Shown here: piece by piece, positions 51,510-60,642 of the stretch | Position numbering within the stretch: the stretch's first letter is position 1 | How the letters are laid out: each line of letters starts with the position of its first letter | NCBI GenBank assembly: GCA_964517315.1 | Contig: CAZFCJ010000004.1 | Coordinates: forward strand, 1-63,245 | Source of the DNA: DASWJQ01 sp964517315 | GTDB taxonomy: Bacteria > Chloroflexota > Anaerolineae > Anaerolineales > E44-bin32 | DNA: 63,245 nt | Reading direction: 5' to 3' | Translations under genes and position numbers: made by a program | The notes under the pieces: generated by a model | The model's input: only the letters and a program-made list of their open reading frames with translations | Told to the model about the DNA's origin: nothing | Database searches by the model: none

Positions 51510-52646
51510 CTAATCGAGGAAGCTTTTCAGCTCCTCCAGCAGAGCCGGATCGCGCAGCTCATCCATCGCTTCACTCTCGATCTGGCGCACCCTCTCACGC
51601 GTCAGATTCATCTTCTCGCCGATCTCGGCCAGGCTGTGGCGCCTCCCATCGTCAAGGCCAAAGCGCAGCCGCAGGACCTTGGCGGATCGGGCCGGCAGAT
51701 GGTCCAGCGCTTTGATGAGTTCGCTCCGCAGCTCATTCTGCTCGTAGGCTTCATCCAGGGGTGGCTGATCCTCATCCGGGATCAGGTCGATCAGCAGCGT
51801 CTCCTCCTCGTCGTCGATGGCGACGTCGAGTGGGCGGGGATCGGCCGCCGCGCGCATCAGCAGCCGCGTGCGTTCGATGTCGATGTTCAGCTCCCGGCTC
51901 AACTCCTCGATTGTCGGATCCCGGCCCAAGGTTTGCGTGAGGCGGACCTGGGTGCGGCGCAGTTTGGTGAGCTCCTCGATCACATGGACGGGAACGCGGA
52001 TGGTCCGGCCCTTATCGGCGATGGCGCGCGTGATCGCTTGGCGGATCCACCATGTGGCATAGGTGGAGAACTTGAATCCACGTTCGTAGTCGAATTTGCT
52101 TGTCGCCCGCATGAGGCCGACGTTCCCCTCTTGGATCAAATCCAGGAATGACAATCCCCGCCTGAGGTAGCGCTTCGCCACGCTGATCACCAAGCGCAAG
52201 TTGGCCCGAATCAGGTGCTCCCGCGCCGCGTGGCCGTCTCTGACAGTTCCAATCAGCTCTTCGACGTCCTCTTGATTGGTGTTGGAGGCGAGCGCTTGGC
52301 GAGCCTTTATGCCCCGCTCCATGCGCTGCGCCAAATTGACCTCGTCCTCGCGGGTGAGCAGCGGCACCGACCCGGCTTCCCGCAGGTACAATTCGACCGA
52401 ATCCGTCGCCTGGGTGAGCCGCAGGTCCGGCGCGTTTAGAATGTGCAGCTCTGGGGGATCATCATGCTCGTCGATGAGACGATCGATGACGATGACATCA
52501 AGGTCGGAGAGAGCCGCACGGATCCCTTCGTACAGGTCTTCGTCGTGTTCGGCCTCGGGGACCGATTCGAAGATCTGTTCTTCGCGGATCCAGCCTTGAT
52601 TCTTCGCCTGCTGTACCAACGAATCCACTGCCGCTTGTTGGGCCAT
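51510..52646 (-). CDS. sigA: Primary RNA polymerase sigma factor (SigA/RpoD)
   Basis: 378 aa from ATG 52646 (GGAGAG just upstream); the frame extends 11 codons further without support. Region 1.2 DSVELYLREAGSVPLLTRED; region 2 RANLRLVISVAKRYL, LSFLDLIQEGNVGLMRA and FKFSTYATWWIRQAITRAIA; region 3 from about 230; region 4 RLRFGLDDGRRHSLAEIGEK then NLTRERVRQIESEAM. Region 1.1 is short. It directs housekeeping transcription. Its own promoter is at 52732-52759. Confidence 0.94.
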   Translation of the reverse strand: MAQQAAVDSLVQQAKNQGWIREEQIFESVPEAEHDEDLYEGIRAALSDLDVIVIDRLIDEHDDPPELHILNAPDLRLTQATDSVELYLREAGSVPLLTREDEVNLAQRMERGIKARQALASNTNQEDVEELIGTVRDGHAAREHLIRANLRLVISVAKRYLRRGLSFLDLIQEGNVGLMRATSKFDYERGFKFSTYATWWIRQAITRAIADKGRTIRVPVHVIEELTKLRRTQVRLTQTLGRDPTIEELSRELNIDIERTRLLMRAAADPRPLDVAIDDEEETLLIDLIPDEDQPPLDEAYEQNELRSELIKALDHLPARSAKVLRLRFGLDDGRRHSLAEIGEKMNLTRERVRQIESEAMDELRDPALLEELKSFLD

Positions 52647-52731
52647 CTCTCTCCGCCGATCGCAGCGCCTGTGGGGCACTTCATCGGATTGTAGATACGA
52701 ACTGTTCTCGGGATTAGCTGGAATTTACCGT

Positions 52732-52759
52732 ACTTTAATCGTTTGTGAGGGAAAGTCAA
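52732..52759 (-). promoter_or_regulatory. Promoter upstream of sigA
   Basis: Minus strand TTGACT (52759-52754), 16-bp spacer, TAAAGT (52737-52732); leader of about 80 nt before the sigA ATG. Confidence 0.5.
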
Positions 52760-52793
52760 GGTCTTGATCGGTCCGGCTCGTGACGGGCCTGAG

Positions 52794-53324
52794 TTACGCA
52801 TCCAGCAATGGCAGAGCCAGCAGGAGGGCGCAAAGCGTCTTGGCGTCGCGCAGGCCGCCCTCGGCGATCAGATCGTACACGTCGTCGATCGGGATCGGGA
52901 CGATTTCGAGATCCTCATCAAGGTCCGTGGGCAGAGGCGCCTCTTTTAGGTCTGAAGCGAGAAACAGATAGCTGCGTTCGGAGGAGTACCCGGGGGCGAG
53001 AAAGACGCTGGAAAGCTCCACCAGCTCTCCCGGCTCCATGCCGATTTCCTCGCGACATTCGCGCCGGGCGCATTGCATGGGATCTTCGCCCCGCTCCAGG
53101 GTCCCGGCCGGGAACTCGAGCACCGTCGCCCCAACGGGATGCCGATACTGGCGCACGAACCAAAGTCTGTTCTGGTCGTCGGTCGGGATGAGCGTCACCG
53201 AGCCGTTGTGCTCAACAACATCGAAGCTCGTCTCGCGTCCGTCCTCGAACTTCACGCGGTCTCGGCGAACCGCGAATACGCTGCCCTGGTAAATGCGTTC
53301 GGATGCGAGGACGTCAGCGGTCAT
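52794..53324 (-). CDS. Nudix hydrolase, ADP-ribose pyrophosphatase-like
   Basis: 176 aa. The Nudix box is complete: GTLERGEDPMQCARRECREE followed by IGMEPGE. Upstream VRQYRHPVGATVLEFPAG and downstream FLAPGYSSERSYLFLA match the ADP-ribose pyrophosphatase subgroup. It would hydrolyse ADP-ribose or related nucleoside diphosphate sugars. Located between the LysM lipoprotein gene with its terminator and sigA. Confidence 0.9.
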   Translation of the reverse strand: MTADVLASERIYQGSVFAVRRDRVKFEDGRETSFDVVEHNGSVTLIPTDDQNRLWFVRQYRHPVGATVLEFPAGTLERGEDPMQCARRECREEIGMEPGELVELSSVFLAPGYSSERSYLFLASDLKEAPLPTDLDEDLEIVPIPIDDVYDLIAEGGLRDAKTLCALLLALPLLDA

Positions 53325-53334
53325 TGGGACCTCC

Positions 53335-53366
53335 AGAACAAGAAAGGACGGTCAGCGACCGTCCTT
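53335..53366 (-). terminator. Intrinsic terminator of LysM lipoprotein gene
   Basis: AAGGACGGTC (53344-53353), loop AGC, GACCGTCCTT (53357-53366), with TTTCTTGTT after the stem on the minus strand. Ten-bp stem. Confidence 0.75.
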
Positions 53367-53394
53367 CCATCAGGGACCTTCGCGGTCTCGGGGG

Positions 53395-54060
53395 TTACGG
53401 GATCTGCAGCACCGTACCGGCGGTTAGATCGTAGGGTTCGGTCAGCCCGTTGGCCTGGGCGATGGCGGCCGGCCACACGTCACCAAACATACAGGCGATG
53501 GCGTAGATCGTATCGCCGGCCTGTACGGTGTAGGTCGCCGGGTGTTCGCGCAGGGCGCGCTCACCTGGGAATCCGGCCGTGTCCTGAGGGATGATCAGCC
53601 TGTATCCAGTGGAAGGCACGACGGAGGGGTCCAAACCGTTGACGCCCAAGAGCCGTATGGGATCGACGTCAAACCGTCTGGCGATGCAGAACGGGTGCTC
53701 GCCTTCCTGCAGCGTGTACGCATCTGGCACCTCGCCGACGAAGGGCGTACCGTCCGACGGGCTGGTGGGCGTGCCTTGATCGGCGGTCGGCGAGACCGTC
53801 GCCGCCTCGGTCGCGACAACCGCGGTGGGTTCCGGGGTCTCGGTCGCCTCCGCCTCGGAAGCCTGCGCGGTCTGAGTGAGCAGATCGGAGCGGACGGCTT
53901 CCATCGTTTGCTGCTGGGATGTCAGGACGCTGGGAGTACCCTCGTCTTCGCCGGTGGTAGCCGGCGGGGTAGAAGCCGAACGCGTGCAAGCTCCAATCAC
54001 AACGGCGAGGCCGATCGCCGCGGCAAGAGCCGCGGTCGTTCTGAGGCGCTGGATACCCAT
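53395..54060 (-). CDS. LysM-domain lipoprotein
   Basis: 221 aa from ATG 54060 (GGAGGAATCC upstream). Lipoprotein signal AAAIGLAVVIGAC, low-complexity Thr/Glu/Ala linker, then two LysM-type repeats. The first is YTLQEGEHPFCIARRFDVDP with GYRLIIP. The second is YTVQAGDTIYAIACMFGDVW with AGTVLQIP at the very end. LysM binds GlcNAc in peptidoglycan or other glycans, so the protein likely tethers to the wall. No catalytic domain. Confidence 0.85.
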   Translation of the reverse strand: MGIQRLRTTAALAAAIGLAVVIGACTRSASTPPATTGEDEGTPSVLTSQQQTMEAVRSDLLTQTAQASEAEATETPEPTAVVATEAATVSPTADQGTPTSPSDGTPFVGEVPDAYTLQEGEHPFCIARRFDVDPIRLLGVNGLDPSVVPSTGYRLIIPQDTAGFPGERALREHPATYTVQAGDTIYAIACMFGDVWPAAIAQANGLTEPYDLTAGTVLQIP

Positions 54061-54159
54061 GGATTCCTCCTGCCTGTCCGGCACAGGGAGCGTTGAAACC
54101 GACATTCAGCCGCGCATGGTAGCACAGGCGGCCGGGTTGTGCAACCAAACGGGTGAGAG

Positions 54160-54194
54160 AAAAAAACCGCCCCGAACGCATGTGCTTCGGGGCG
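54160..54194 (-). terminator. Intrinsic terminator of the mevalonate operon
   Basis: CCGCCCCGAA with TTCGGGGCGG (54166-54175 and 54185-54194), 9-nt loop, then six T on the minus strand (54165-54160). It begins 22 bp past the last gene of the cluster. Confidence 0.85.
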
Positions 54195-54215
54195 GGAGGG
54201 AGTGCTGGCGAAGTC

Positions 54216-54620
54216 TCAGGCGGCGGCCCGGAGCCGAGGACGGAATTTATAGCCGTAAAGAATCAGGTCGCGTTCGCCGCCGCTGCGCAGCTTACGGGTC
54301 ACCATTTCGACCGGCATGCCGATCTCGACGTGCTGGGCCCCGACGTCGGTCAATTGCGCCGTTACCAGGGGGCCCTCGTCAAGCTTGACCAACGCGACCG
54401 TGTACGGGGCGGCCTCCTCGTGGCCTTTCGGGGCGTCGTACACCGTGGTGTACGAGTACACGCTTCCCTGGCCGCTGAAATGGTGCAGGTCGCGCGCCTC
54501 CTTCCCGCAGTCCGGGCAGACGTCACGCGGGGGAAAGATCTTGTTCTCGCAATGCGGACAGACTTCGCCCAGGAGGGCGTAGCGTTGCCTGCGGTTTCTC
54601 CAGTGTCGTGATACTTCCAT
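54216..54620 (-). CDS. DUF35 Zn-ribbon/OB-fold protein (acyl-CoA-binding partner)
   Basis: 134 aa. Rubredoxin-like zinc ribbon CPHCENKIFPPRDVCPDCGK near residue 20, then an OB-fold (GSVYSYTTVYDAPKGHEE; PYTVALVKLDEGPLVTAQL). In archaea a DUF35 protein holds thiolase and HMG-CoA synthase together and helps form a shared CoA channel. Here it is the last gene after HMG-CoA reductase, HMG-CoA synthase and thiolase, so the same complex is likely. It is followed by a strong terminator. Confidence 0.88.
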   Translation of the reverse strand: MEVSRHWRNRRQRYALLGEVCPHCENKIFPPRDVCPDCGKEARDLHHFSGQGSVYSYTTVYDAPKGHEEAAPYTVALVKLDEGPLVTAQLTDVGAQHVEIGMPVEMVTRKLRSGGERDLILYGYKFRPRLRAAA

Positions 54621-54718
54621 AGTCGAACACCTCAGTTCGGGAACTTCCCTCAGTCGCGTTTGAAATTTAGCGGTTTTCAGCTCTCAGGAACTATCAGATC
54701 GGCAGAATCCGGCGCTTC

Positions 54719-55921
54719 TCAGGGCTGAGAAGCGGTGCGAGAACCGGAATCATCGCCCCGAACCAGAAGATGGGTAGCGCAGGTAGCTCCATTGGCGCCG
54801 AGGCACTGGATCAGGGCCGTGTGCGCCTCTGGCACTTGATTTTCGCCGGCTCGGCCCTGCAGCTGCAGGGAGGCCTCCGCCGCTTGGTACACGCCGGTGG
54901 CGCCCACCACCTCGCCGCGGGCTTTCGAACCGCCGAAGGTGCTGATCGGGATGCGGCCGTTGAGATCGATGTCGCCGTCGGCGGCCAGGCGCCAGCCCTC
55001 ACCCCGATCGGCGAATCCCGCCGCCTCCAGCGCCAGTGCGGAGTAAACGGTGAACAGATCGTGCAGCTCGAACAGATCCACCTGCTCCGGAGCCAGCCCC
55101 GCCCGTTCATAGACCGACCGGGCGGTTTCGCGTGCGGATTGCAAAGTCAGTAGGTCCTTCTGATCATGCAGGGCCAAGGCCGAGGTGCGGGCAGCTGAAG
55201 CGGCGATGCGCACCTTGGGGAAAGGCCAGTCGGGCGGAAGGATTCGGTCGCGTGTGAGCAGAAGAGCTGCCGCTCCATCCGCCAGCGGCGCGGCGTCGAA
55301 CATATTCACCGGTTCACTGACCATCGTCCCGCTGGCGTAGGCTTCGGCGGAGATGGCCCGGCGGAACATCGCGTTCGGATTGTGGACGCCGTTGGCGTGG
55401 GCGGCCAGGCTGAAGCCCGCCAGGGCGTCCGGGGGTGCGTTGTATTCATGCAAGTAGCGCCGCATGATGAGCGCCGCCAAGGCTGTGGGCGTAACACCCT
55501 GAATGGCCTCGTAGTCGGCGTCGGTGGCGGAAATCAGCGCCGCGTCGACTTCCGCGCTGACCGACTCCGAGAGCTTTTCGACGCCTACGACCAGCGCGAT
55601 GTCGACCTCCCCGGCCATGATGGCCATGAACGCCTGGCGGAGGGCCACCCCACCCGACGCGCCGGCGGCCTCCACGGTATGAGCCTCTACCCCCCCGAGA
55701 CCGGTATAGTCGGCGATCAAGGCCCCCAATTGGGATTGCCTGGAGAGGGGGGCGGCCAGCATGTTGGCCACGAAGAGGGCTTGCGGCTGAAGGCGGCCCG
55801 CATCCTCCAACGCGGCGCTTATGGCCTGGTAGGCGAGATCGCGCAGCGAGAGCTCCCAATGCTCTCGGACCGGGGTCATCCCCAGCCCGGCGATGATCAC
55901 ATCATTGTTCTCAGGACCCAT
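54719..55921 (-). CDS. Acetoacetyl-CoA thiolase-like protein (SCPx/archaeal type) lacking the nucleophilic Cys
   Basis: 400 aa, full length. N-terminus DVIIAGLGMTPVREHWELSL; acetyl-transfer core VEAAGASGGVALRQAFMAI; FELHDLFTVYSALALEAAGF with the catalytic His; ISTFGGSKARG. The motif is normally VEAACASG; here the Cys is Gly87 (codon GGC at 55661-55663), a one-base change from TGC. Without it classical thiolase chemistry is not expected, although the rest of the fold is intact. AAAGGAGG lies 3 nt before the ATG. It should pair with HMG-CoA synthase and the DUF35 protein. Possible readings are a structural partner, an altered mechanism or a recent mutation. Confidence 0.85.
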   Translation of the reverse strand: MGPENNDVIIAGLGMTPVREHWELSLRDLAYQAISAALEDAGRLQPQALFVANMLAAPLSRQSQLGALIADYTGLGGVEAHTVEAAGASGGVALRQAFMAIMAGEVDIALVVGVEKLSESVSAEVDAALISATDADYEAIQGVTPTALAALIMRRYLHEYNAPPDALAGFSLAAHANGVHNPNAMFRRAISAEAYASGTMVSEPVNMFDAAPLADGAAALLLTRDRILPPDWPFPKVRIAASAARTSALALHDQKDLLTLQSARETARSVYERAGLAPEQVDLFELHDLFTVYSALALEAAGFADRGEGWRLAADGDIDLNGRIPISTFGGSKARGEVVGATGVYQAAEASLQLQGRAGENQVPEAHTALIQCLGANGATCATHLLVRGDDSGSRTASQP

Positions 55922-55934
55922 GATCCTCCTTTGC

Positions 55935-57008
55935 CTACGACGTCGTCAGCTTGCCGCGATAACGAGCATAGGTCGCGTAGTCGATTTCGACGCGGCGGTC
56001 CACGTAGGTCGCAGTCTTCGGTGCGGCGTCCTGTCGGCCGCGGATGCCTTCGGTGACCCGCAGGCTGAACGCGTCGGAGCCGGCGCCCGAGCCGTAGGAC
56101 ACCATCAGGATGCGGTCGCCGGGGTCGGCAATGTCCAGGATGGCGGTGAGGCCGATCAGCGCCGCCCCGGCGTACGTGTTGCCAATGCGTGAGACGAGCA
56201 TCCCTGTCTCAATCTGGTCTCGAGTGAAGCCCATCGCCTTCGCCGCCCGTTGAGGGAACTTGGCGTTGGGCTGATGAAAGACGGCAAAGCGATAGTCCTC
56301 CGGCTTGGCACCCAGGCTTTCCATGAGCCGCTCTCCGGCCGCCGAGATGTGCGCGAAGTAAGCGGGTTCACCCGTGAAGCGCTCCCCGTGCTCCGGATAA
56401 ATTTGGTCGGCGCGGCGCCAGAAATCCGGCGTGTCGGTGCTGTACGAATAGCTCGCTTCGTAGACGGCCAGGGCTTCGTCCTGGGGGCCGAGCAGGAACG
56501 CCGCCCCACCCGCGCCGGCCGTGTACTCAAGCGCATCTCCGGGTCGTCCCTGGGCGGTGTCCATTCCAATGGCCAGCGCGTAGCGGGCCATGTTCGAGCC
56601 GACGAAGCCGATGGCTGCCTGCATCGCCTCGGTGCCCGCCTTGCAGGCGAACTCCCAATCCGCCGCCTGGGTGTGTGGGGTTGCGCCGATGGCTTCGGCG
56701 ACCACGGTGGCCGTGGGTTTCACCGCGTAGGGGTGGCTCTCTGAGCCCACCCAAACGGCCCGGATCAACTGGGGATCGATCTGGGCCCGGGCCAGCGCGT
56801 TGCGGGCGGCTTCGATGGACATGGTGATCACGTCCTCATCCAAGCCGGGAACCGCTTTCTCTTCAATCGGCAGCCCCCCGGTCCCCCCTTTCCAAACCCT
56901 CGAAATCTCTGAGGCCGGGAGCCGGTACTGTGGCACGTACGCGCCGTAACCGACGATTCCGACCTTCTCACTTGGCCGAAGGATGCGGCCTACTCCGTCA
57001 TCCGTCAT
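55935..57008 (-). CDS. Hydroxymethylglutaryl-CoA synthase, archaeal type
   Basis: 357 aa. VGIVGYGAYVPQYRLPASEI; catalytic Cys122 in DWEFACKAGTEAMQAAIGFV; FAVFHQPNAKFPQRAAKAMG with the catalytic His; SRIGNTYAGAALIGLTAIL; MVSYGSGAGSDAFSL. The short form and motifs are those of archaeal enzymes rather than the eukaryote/Gram-positive type. It condenses acetyl-CoA with acetoacetyl-CoA. GAGGAG precedes the ATG. Thirteen bp separate it from the thiolase gene. Confidence 0.93.
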   Translation of the reverse strand: MTDDGVGRILRPSEKVGIVGYGAYVPQYRLPASEISRVWKGGTGGLPIEEKAVPGLDEDVITMSIEAARNALARAQIDPQLIRAVWVGSESHPYAVKPTATVVAEAIGATPHTQAADWEFACKAGTEAMQAAIGFVGSNMARYALAIGMDTAQGRPGDALEYTAGAGGAAFLLGPQDEALAVYEASYSYSTDTPDFWRRADQIYPEHGERFTGEPAYFAHISAAGERLMESLGAKPEDYRFAVFHQPNAKFPQRAAKAMGFTRDQIETGMLVSRIGNTYAGAALIGLTAILDIADPGDRILMVSYGSGAGSDAFSLRVTEGIRGRQDAAPKTATYVDRRVEIDYATYARYRGKLTTS

Positions 57009-57059
57009 AAGTCATCTCCTCGCGGATCGCATAAAGGACCAGTGAATCCTCACAGGGTC

Positions 57060-58349
<1,290 letters not shown>

Positions 58350-58464
58350 ATCCTCGAACATCTCAGGGCGACGGTCCGTGTATAGGCGACATGGGCTGGC
58401 AAAAACTATCAGATCGCACCCCATGGGGGTACTTTGGTCGCAATCTGGGCGTCGAACGGGGTGC

Positions 58465-58491
58465 AAAGAAAAGAACCGGCGCGAGCCGGTT
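58465..58491 (-). terminator. Intrinsic terminator of the small membrane protein gene
   Basis: AACCGGC (58474-58480), loop GCGA, GCCGGTT (58485-58491), then TTCTTTTCTTT on the minus strand, 28 bp after the stop. It also separates this gene from the HMG-CoA reductase gene. Confidence 0.85.
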
Positions 58492-58519
58492 TGGGTCCTG
58501 CTTGGGAGAAGTAGCCGGG

Positions 58520-58717
58520 CTAGCTCTTGAGGTACTTCGTCATGAGGATGAAGTCGAGCCAGATGAACGACAAGCCGAACGTGGAGAGGAAGACCAACAC
58601 CGTGTTGGATTCGCTGAACTTGTTGAACGTCGTACCAAAGGCAGCGACGGTGCCAAATGTCATGGCCACTCCGAACCCGATCGACACGATCCACACTAAA
58701 GCTCGTCGCACTTTCAT
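58520..58717 (-). CDS. Small two-helix membrane protein, unknown
   Basis: 65 aa. Two hydrophobic helices (ALVWIVSIGFGVAMTFGTVA; VLVFLSTFGLSFIWLDFIL) joined by a short polar loop. AAGGAG lies 11 nt upstream of the ATG, and a clear terminator follows, so it is a real monocistronic gene despite its size. Family not recognised; lone small membrane proteins of this form are common in the phylum. Confidence 0.7.
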   Translation of the reverse strand: MKVRRALVWIVSIGFGVAMTFGTVAAFGTTFNKFSESNTVLVFLSTFGLSFIWLDFILMTKYLKS

Positions 58718-59029
58718 CGAGGGACAGTCTCCTTCATGACCTCGGCTTGACGGGGCGGATTGTAGTACACGGGTGTGGGTGCGTCAAGCGAGCTGCGCCC
58801 GCCCTCCTCATCCGCCTCATAACCGGCACACGCGGCTTCGCCCGCTTGGCCGAGGCGACGCCCCGCACCAGTCGATCCCTGGCCGCATCGCAAGAAGACG
58901 TTCAGCTGCTTCCCGAGCGGTACGTTGCAGCGTGGTCGAGCTACCGATCAAGCGGGCGGTTAGCTCGCCGATGATGAGGACCGGATCGGTCATCGACACT
59001 CGACGGTGAGAAACAACCCGGGCAGGAGC
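58718..59029. other. Spacer without recognisable gene
   Basis: About 310 bp between the small membrane protein gene and the lactate dehydrogenase gene. Short frames on both strands have no motifs or start signals. No hairpin with T-run seen. Confidence 0.5.
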
Positions 59030-59968
59030 TCAAATGATGGCTTCGATCGCCTCCCGCACCACCCCGGCGCTCCGGCGCAAGGCCTTCGTCTCTTCGTCGT
59101 TGATCGGCAGAGGGAAGTGGCCCAGGACGCCGGCCCCTCCAACCAGGCGGGGCAGCGAGACGGTGACGTCGTGCACGCCGGCGACCTCTTCGGTTGGGGC
59201 GCACACCGTCAGGATGGCCCGCTGGTCGGCCAGGACCGCCTGGGCGATGCGCGCCAGAGCGCTTCCGATCCCGTAGTAGGTAGCGCCTTTTCCCTCGATG
59301 ATGCGGTAGGCGGCCTGACGCACCTGGCCGTCGATCTCGGCTCGCACGTGATCGTCAAGTCGAACGTCGTGCTCGTTGCAGAACCGGGCCAGGGGCATGC
59401 CGCCGATCGTGGCCAGCGACCAGGTGAGGACCTCTGAGTCGCCGTGTTCGCCCACCACATAAGCGTGCACGTGGTGGGGGTCGACGCCCACATGCCGCCC
59501 CAGCAGCGAGCGCAGCCGGGCGGTGTCGAGCGTGGTGCCGGATCCCAGAACGCGCGCCTGTGGGATCCCATGCTGTACCCCGAGCTGCGCTGACAGATGG
59601 GTCAGCGCATCGACCGGATTGGTGGCCACGAGCAGCACCGCCTGCGGGGCGTGTTCGAGGACGGGCGGGATAATGCTGCGGAAGATGTCCGCGTTTCGGC
59701 CCAGTAGATCGAGCCTGGTTTCCTCCGGTTGTTGGCCCACACCGGCGGCCAGGATCACCACCTTGGCGCCGTGCAAATCCGGGTAATCGCCCGCTCGAAC
59801 CGCGAGCGGATGGACGAAGGGGACCGCGTGCAGCAGGTCATCGGCCTCCGCCTTGGCCCGCGCTTCGTCCTTGTCGATCAGCACGATCTCGCGGCCGATT
59901 CCGCGCATGATCAAAGCGTAGGCGGCCGTGGCCCCCACGTATCCGCTGCCGACGATCCCGATTTTCAC
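59030..59968 (-). CDS. ldh: L-lactate dehydrogenase
   Basis: 312 aa from the GTG at 59968 (GGGAGG 9 nt upstream), where the Rossmann motif begins: KIGIVGSGYVGATAAYAL. The frame is open 94 codons further upstream but that part is not protein-like. The substrate loop reads GVGQQPEETRLDLLGRNADI; Gln where malate dehydrogenase has Arg points to lactate. Catalytic Asp/His/Arg in LDTARLRSLLG and VVGEHGDSEVLTWS. It interconverts pyruvate and L-lactate with NADH. Not in an operon with other genes. Confidence 0.9.
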   Translation of the reverse strand: MKIGIVGSGYVGATAAYALIMRGIGREIVLIDKDEARAKAEADDLLHAVPFVHPLAVRAGDYPDLHGAKVVILAAGVGQQPEETRLDLLGRNADIFRSIIPPVLEHAPQAVLLVATNPVDALTHLSAQLGVQHGIPQARVLGSGTTLDTARLRSLLGRHVGVDPHHVHAYVVGEHGDSEVLTWSLATIGGMPLARFCNEHDVRLDDHVRAEIDGQVRQAAYRIIEGKGATYYGIGSALARIAQAVLADQRAILTVCAPTEEVAGVHDVTVSLPRLVGGAGVLGHFPLPINDEETKALRRSAGVVREAIEAII

Positions 59969-60155
59969 CTTCCTCAGCCTCCCATTATGAGAAATCCCGT
60001 AAGGTGCTGCGGTGAATCTACCACGGTGGCGGATTTTCCGACGGTCGTGTCGGTTCCAAAGTAATGCGTGCCGGGGCGCATGGCCATGCGCCCTGTGCAA
60101 AGCGCTGGGGTATGGGGCGTCGATGTCGGCAGCGGCGCTGGCCCGATGTACCGTC

Positions 60156-60183
60156 GTAGGGGCGACTCTCCGGTCGCCGCTAC
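60156..60183. repeat. REP-like palindrome (copy 5)
   Basis: GTAGGGGCGAC with GTCGCCGCTAC: 11-base arms with one mismatch around a 6-nt loop; same family as 45476-45503. Confidence 0.7.
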
Positions 60184-60351
60184 ATCGGGTCTTGCGCTTG
60201 ATCCTGCGGAAATTCGGCAACCAGGCGGGACGCCCGTACGGCCACGACAAAGCGGCCCAGACCCTCAGGTGCTGTGTATCTGGCCCCTAGGCGTCGCTCC
60301 TCAGGTGGACTGGAAGGGCGTTCCTCCGGACCTCCTAGAGAACGGTGGGAC

Positions 60352-60381
60352 CGTAGGGGCGCGTCGCGATGCGCCCCTACG
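60352..60381. repeat. REP-like palindrome (copy 6)
   Basis: CGTAGGGGCGC (60352-60362) with GCGCCCCTACG (60371-60381), 11-bp perfect stem, 8-nt loop. Confidence 0.75.
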
Positions 60382-60455
60382 AGGAAACGTTGAATTGGAG
60401 ATCTGCTGATGCCAGCCTGGAAGGGCGTTCCCCTGGTTCTCCTTGAGAACGATGT

Positions 60456-60493
60456 GTCCGTAGGGGGGCTTGCCGATGTGCCACCCCACGGAC
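60456..60493. repeat. Degenerate REP-like hairpin (copy 7)
   Basis: GTCCGT (60456-60461) pairs with ACGGAC (60488-60493) around an imperfect G-rich/C-rich inner stem. It occupies the same place in repeat unit 2 as copy 6 does in unit 1. Confidence 0.45.
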
Positions 60494-60642
60494 ATCGCGA
60501 ATTGGGTCTCCAGTGATGCCGCCGACGGGGGCTGGGCTCGGGCGTCACGAGGGCGAACCCGGTCGCCGCGCGGCTGAGGCTGGGTAAGAGGGCGTCTGTT
60601 GAGCTTGTATTGTTCGCCCAGTTTGGACGTGAAGTCTTTTGT

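Larger units (their letters stand above)
60311..60525. repeat. Two 107-bp direct repeat units
   Basis: Units start TGGAAGGGCGTTCC at 60311 and 60418, share CTCCT-GAGAAC and a REP-type hairpin in the middle, and end in GAATTGG...GATGCC. Unit 1 is well kept, unit 2 is diverged; each unit contains one REP hairpin. Confidence 0.65.
59969..60642. other. REP-rich spacer
   Basis: About 670 bp with no convincing gene. Holds two clear REP-like palindromes (60156, 60352), a degenerate one (60456) and a 107-bp tandem duplication (60311-60525). Likely a landing area for RAYT-mobilised elements. Confidence 0.6.

Noticed and set aside
58350..58694. N-terminal extension of HMG-CoA reductase to about 544 residues
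   Set aside because: Class II enzymes have about 430 residues; the extra part overlaps the small membrane protein gene and a terminator and lacks similarity.
59969..60250. N-terminal extension of the lactate dehydrogenase frame
   Set aside because: The Rossmann motif begins at the GTG 59968 with a ribosome site; the upstream part is not protein-like and includes REP DNA.
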